The notes beneath the pieces were generated by a model. That model had not been told where the DNA came from. It saw only the letters and a list, made by a program, of their open reading frames with translations, and ran no database searches. Positions 1-6,138 of a stretch of DNA of 6,138 nt are shown in pieces (position 1 is the stretch's first letter; every line of letters begins with the position of its first letter). The DNA comes from an uncultured Eubacteriales bacterium. GTDB lineage: Bacteria > Bacillota > Clostridia > Christensenellales > Borkfalkiaceae. Location of the stretch: assembly GCA_902797515.1 (NCBI GenBank), contig CADBSX010000148.1, positions 1 to 6,138 on the forward strand, given 5' to 3'. Made by a program: the position numbers and the translations under genes.

Positions 1-7
1 GAAGAGC

Positions 8-80
8 CCTCGGCAAGATACTTTTGCTGTCGCAAAAGATATTCGCTCAAAAACGCAAGCGTTTTTGTAACGAATCGAGG
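8..80. repeat. Structured palindromic intergenic element (predicted three-way junction)
   Basis: This stretch consists of nested inverted repeats. CCTCG (8-12) can pair with CGAGG (76-80). Inside lie one hairpin, CTTTTGC/GCAAAAG (21-27 with 32-38, loop TGTC), and a longer stem made of ATTCG/CGAAT (41-45 with 71-75) and CAAAAACGC/GCGTTTTTG (48-56 with 59-67). The ATTCG/CGAAT stem stacks directly on the outer stem, so the whole folds as a three-way junction on either strand. No coding signal is credible here. Such compact folded intergenic elements are often members of dispersed repeat families (REP or MITE-like), but only one copy is visible, so that is inference. Alternatives are a 3' end structure of an upstream gene or a pair of back-up terminators. 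The pairing is read directly from the sequence; the function is unknown. Confidence 0.5.
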
Positions 81-83
81 AGT

Positions 84-134
84 TTCCGCCAAAGCAAAAA
101 ACAGGCAAATTGCCTGTTTTTTGCTTTGGCGGAA
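84..134. repeat. Perfect 51-base palindrome overlapping the tRNA 3' end
   Basis: Two 25-base arms (84-108 and 110-134) are exact reverse complements around a single central base at 109. The middle is the terminator hairpin at 96-122. The outer parts extend the symmetry through GCTTTGGCGGAA, which is the tRNA tail itself, so bases 127-134 of the right arm are the CCA, the discriminator and four acceptor-stem bases of tRNA-Ser. The left arm therefore carries an inverted copy of the tRNA 3' end. Confidence 0.85.
96..122 (-). terminator. Intrinsic terminator of tRNA-Ser, usable in both directions
   Basis: The core is A6, a 7-bp stem CAGGCAA/TTGCCTG and then T6. It reads the same way on both strands because it sits at the centre of a palindrome. 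On the minus strand it begins just 4 bases after the encoded CCA of the tRNA, so it should end that transcript. On the plus strand it could also stop a gene entering from the left of the window. Confidence 0.75.
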
Positions 135-215
135 GCGACGAGATTCGAACTCGTGAGCCCGTGAAGGCTACTTGATTTCCAATCAAGCCCGTTATGACCA
201 CTTCGATACGCTTCC
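127..215 (-). tRNA. tRNA-Ser (anticodon GGA)
   Basis: Read on the minus strand, the 7-bp acceptor stem is GGAAGCG (209-215) with CGCTTCC (131-137), followed by discriminator G (130) and an encoded CCA (127-129). U8-A9 precede a short D stem (TCG/CGG) whose loop has the conserved GG. The anticodon stem CTTGA/TCAAG closes the loop TTGGAAA, which places anticodon GGA at 178-180. It should read UCC and UCU serine codons. A long class II variable arm with a 4-bp stem AGCC/GGCT, typical of tRNA-Ser, follows. The T arm has stem ACGAG/CTCGT and loop TTCGAAT. The gene has its own promoter at 283-311 and a terminator directly downstream, and it is divergent from the exporter operon. All structural elements look intact. 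Confidence 0.97.
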
Positions 216-232
216 ATATATTAACTTTTTCA

Positions 233-270
233 TTTGAGAGACTTTGCCGCTTGCCGAGAAAGTCCTCAAA
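233..270 (-). other. Hairpin in the tRNA-Ser leader
   Basis: The transcribed leader between the predicted start near 276 and the tRNA 5' end at 215 contains two facing arms, 233-245 and 259-270. They pair as GACTTT/AAAGTC, extended by TTTGA against TCAAA with one wobble pair and one bulged base. It may be a folding or processing element of the precursor tRNA. The pairing is visible; its role is inferred. Confidence 0.4.
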
Positions 271-282
271 GAACGCTTTTAT

Positions 283-311
283 ATTCTATATTATTTCAAA
301 AGTTTTGTCAA
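283..311 (-). promoter_or_regulatory. Sigma-A type promoter of tRNA-Ser
   Basis: On the minus strand a perfect -35 box TTGACA (306-311) is followed after exactly 17 bases by a -10 box TAGAAT (283-288). Transcription should begin near 276-277 and run through the tRNA, leaving a leader of about 60 nt. Near-consensus boxes fit a highly expressed stable RNA gene. Confidence 0.8.
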
Positions 312-355
312 TAATTTTCAATCGATTTTCCTTTTTTATCGTAAAAATTAACAAA

Positions 356-387
356 AAAGTCAATCGCGCCTTTTTTTCGTTGACTTT
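356..387. promoter_or_regulatory. Inverted repeat over the -35 box, possible operator
   Basis: AAAGTCAA (356-363) and TTGACTTT (380-387) are exact 8-base inverted copies separated by 16 bases. The right copy contains the -35 hexamer of the operon promoter. A dimeric regulator bound here would touch RNA polymerase, so this is a candidate operator. It may also be chance, because the right half is constrained by the -35 consensus and the DNA is AT-rich. Confidence 0.3.
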
Positions 388-408
388 ATCTCTTTTTTCC
401 TTTATAAT
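380..408 (+). promoter_or_regulatory. Sigma-A type promoter of the exporter-lacZ operon
   Basis: TTGACT (380-385) and a perfect TATAAT (403-408) are separated by the optimal 17 bases. Transcription should start near 414-416, about 60 bases before the first gene's ATG. This near-consensus promoter suggests strong basal expression unless a repressor acts. Its position also shows that a TTG start at 409, possible by reading frame alone, lies upstream of the transcript and is not the true start. Confidence 0.8.
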
Positions 409-474
409 TTGTGTAGTTTATTATTCTTGTATAGTTTATTTATTATAGATTATGCATATTTATCGGTTTTAATT

Positions 475-2255
475 ATGATTTTCGGCAAGAGGATAAATAA
501 ATATTATTTGAGATACGCACACCTGTTTTTGCTCGGGCTTATTTCGCTTGTCCTCGTCGATTACGCGAATTTGCAGATACCGAAAATTTACAGAATACTT
601 TTGACGGGAATAAACAGCGGTTACGCGGACGACGCCCGAAAAGTCGTTTTTACGACCGAAGTGCTTTTAAACGATATTTGCCTGCCCGTACTCGTTATAC
701 TCGCGGTAATGGCCGTGGGCAGATTTTTATGGCGCGTATGCTTTTTCGGCGCGAGCGTAGGCACGGAGGCGAAACTCCGTCAGGAAATGTTCGAGCACGT
801 CGGGAAACTTTCGCAGGAATATTTTTCAACGCACAAAGTCGGCTCTTTAATGGCTCTTTTCACTAATGATTTAAGCGCGATAGAGGAAAGTTTCGGCTGG
901 GGCGTAATGATGTTTTTCGACGCGTCGATAATAGGCGTTCTCGCCGTTTACGATATGATAAGATTGCAGCCTGTGCTCGCGCTTTTGAGCGTTGTTCCGA
1001 TGATTTTTCTTATCGCGATAGGGATAATACTCAACCGATATATGAATAAGAAATGGGACGAAAAGGAAGAGGCTTTTTCAAAAATATCCGACTTTTCGCA
1101 GGAAGTTTTTTCGGGACTCGCGGTCGTAAAGGCGTTCGTCAAAGAGGCGAAAGAACTCTGGCAATTCAAAAAACTCAATAAAAACAACGAGAACGCGAAC
1201 GTTGAATTCGTGCGGCTTTCCGTGCTTCTTCGCAGTTCCGTGATGCTTTTCGTGGAATCGGTCGTCGCGGTGATCCTCGGATTCGGGGGCTATCTCGTAT
1301 GGCAAGGCTCGACTTCCGCCGAGGCTCTGCTCGAATTCATAGGTTATTTTATGGCTATCGTATGGCCGGTGATGGCGGTTTCGGAACTTATCGACCTTCA
1401 CTCGCGCGGCAAGACGTCGTTAAAGAGGATAACCGAACTTCTCGACGCGGATATAACGGTAAAAGACAGGGAAGGCGCGGTTGACGCCGGCAGACTTTCG
1501 GGCAAGATAGAATTCAAAGACCTTACTTTCACTTATCCCGCGAAAGGATACGCTAATTTAAAGGGCGTTTCGTTTACGGTGGAGGCGGGCGAGAACGTCG
1601 GAGTCGTCGGGCAGATAGGATCGGGAAAGACGACGCTCGTCGATCTTATAGTAAGATTGTACAACGTCGAAGACGGAACGCTGTTTCTCGACGATAAAGA
1701 CGTAAATTCGCTCACCATAGGATCGGTGAGAAGAAATATCGCCTACGTACCTCAGGACAATTTCCTTTTTTCCGACACGATAGAAAACAACGTCGCCTAC
1801 GCGACCGACGAGTTCGACGAAGATAAAGTCAAGGAGTCGGCGGCTCTCGCCTGCGTTTCGGGCGATATAGAAAATTTCACGGACGGATATAAGACGGTGC
1901 TCGGCGAGAGGGGCGTCACCGTTTCGGGCGGTCAGAAACAGAGGATATCCATAGCCCGCGCTCTGATGAAAGACGCGCCGATACTGATTTTGGACGATTC
2001 CGTTTCGGCGGTCGATACCGAGACCGAAAAGACCATACTCGAAAACCTGAAAAAGACGCGCAAGGGAAAAACCACTCTTCTTATCGCGCACAGGATATCC
2101 ACCGTCGAGAATATGGATAAAATATTATTTTTAAGCGGCGGCAAAGTCGTCGGTTTCGGGAAACACGCCGAACTTTTAAAGACTTGCCCCGAATACGCTC
2201 GCGCCGTCGATCTTCAAAGGCTCGAAGACGAGAAAAAAGAGGAGGAAAGTTTAGT

Positions 2256-2259
<4 letters not shown>
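475..2259 (+). CDS. ABC exporter half-transporter, degenerate-site subunit (BmrC/YheI/MdlA-like)
   Basis: This 594-residue protein is an inner-membrane half-transporter with a type IV exporter fold. Hydrophobic stretches at about 15-39, 68-88, 142-190 (two helices), 250-276 and 285-312 give six membrane segments. The nucleotide-binding domain (about 344-575) has A-loop Y354, Walker A GQIGSGKT (379-386), Q-loop Q427, signature VSGGQ (483-487), Walker B LILDD (504-508) and H-loop H539. The catalytic Glu after Walker B is Asp (D508). This is the known hallmark of the degenerate-site partner in heterodimeric exporters such as BmrCD, LmrCD and TM287/288. Its partner is the next gene, overlapping by 4 bases. 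The ATG at 475 was chosen because the longer frame begins upstream of the transcription start. No Shine-Dalgarno is visible, so the start is less certain than the gene. A drug, lipid, peptide or glycoside substrate cannot be told from sequence. Confidence 0.93.
2241..2245 (+). promoter_or_regulatory. Ribosome binding site of the second exporter gene
   Basis: GGAGG, within GAGGAGGA, lies 10 bases before the ATG at 2256, inside the end of the preceding gene. It decides the start: this ATG rather than upstream in-frame codons or the internal Met at 2376, which has no such site. Confidence 0.8.

Positions 2260-6138
<3,879 letters not shown>

Noticed and set aside
1..156. Open plus-strand frame ending in residues RRDSNS
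   Set aside because: It runs through the palindromes and antisense through the tRNA; this ending is the well-known false translation of an antisense tRNA. No start or ribosome site is present.
84..215. Phage or island attachment site at the tRNA 3' end
   Set aside because: Attachment sites leave direct repeats and an integrase nearby; here the tRNA tail copy is inverted and no integrase is present.
194..448. 84-codon plus-strand frame, Phe/Ser/Ile rich
   Set aside because: It begins inside the tRNA antisense, covers both divergent promoters, has no ribosome site, and its composition simply reflects AT-rich intergenic DNA.
409..474. TTG-start N-terminal extension of the first exporter gene
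   Set aside because: The TTG at 409 directly abuts the -10 box and lies upstream of the predicted transcription start, and the extra residues are not part of the exporter family's usual N-terminus.
1..480. CRISPR array or riboswitch
   Set aside because: There are no regularly spaced direct repeats, and the leaders do not match any riboswitch fold recognisable by eye.

Overview
The window looks like a chromosomal segment of a low-to-mid-GC Gram-positive, Clostridia-like bacterium (Bacillota). The reasons are AGGAG/GGAGG ribosome sites close to the starts, sigma-A type promoters with TTGAC-N17-TA boxes, a tRNA gene that encodes its own CCA, AT-rich intergenic DNA, and heavy use of ATA (Ile), AGG/AGA (Arg), GCG and TCG codons. 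A gut Clostridia lineage such as Christensenellales would fit, but that is a style impression and not something the sequence proves.

Positions 1-126 hold no credible protein gene. They contain a strongly folded element (8-80) that can form a three-way junction, then a perfect 51-base palindrome (84-134) whose centre is an intrinsic terminator. Its right arm runs into the 3' end of a tRNA-Ser(GGA) gene on the minus strand (127-215). That tRNA has a clear promoter (283-311, minus strand) and a leader of about 60 nt that holds a hairpin.

Positions 216-474 form a divergent intergenic region. Facing right is a near-consensus promoter (380-408, TTGACT-N17-TATAAT), with an inverted repeat that takes in its -35 box.

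From 475 on, three tightly packed genes run on the plus strand, evidently as one operon. The first two overlap by 4 bases (ATGA) and encode the two half-transporters of a heterodimeric type IV ABC exporter (BmrC/BmrD, YheI/YheH, MdlA/MdlB type). The first subunit carries Asp in place of the catalytic Glu. The second has the catalytic Glu but an altered signature motif. Together they would form one working and one degenerate ATP site. Four bases after the second gene, preceded by AGGAG, starts a cytoplasmic GH2 beta-galactosidase of LacZ type. It has all its visible catalytic and metal-binding residues and is cut by the window end after 664 codons.

The pairing of a putative exporter with an intracellular beta-galactosidase, and no sugar importer in view, is the main biological puzzle. 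The pump may expel an aglycone or sugar released by the enzyme, may move galactosides itself, or the genes may only share transcription. Nothing here proves a wholly new system. The folded DNA around the tRNA 3' end and the exporter-LacZ coupling are the parts most worth following up.
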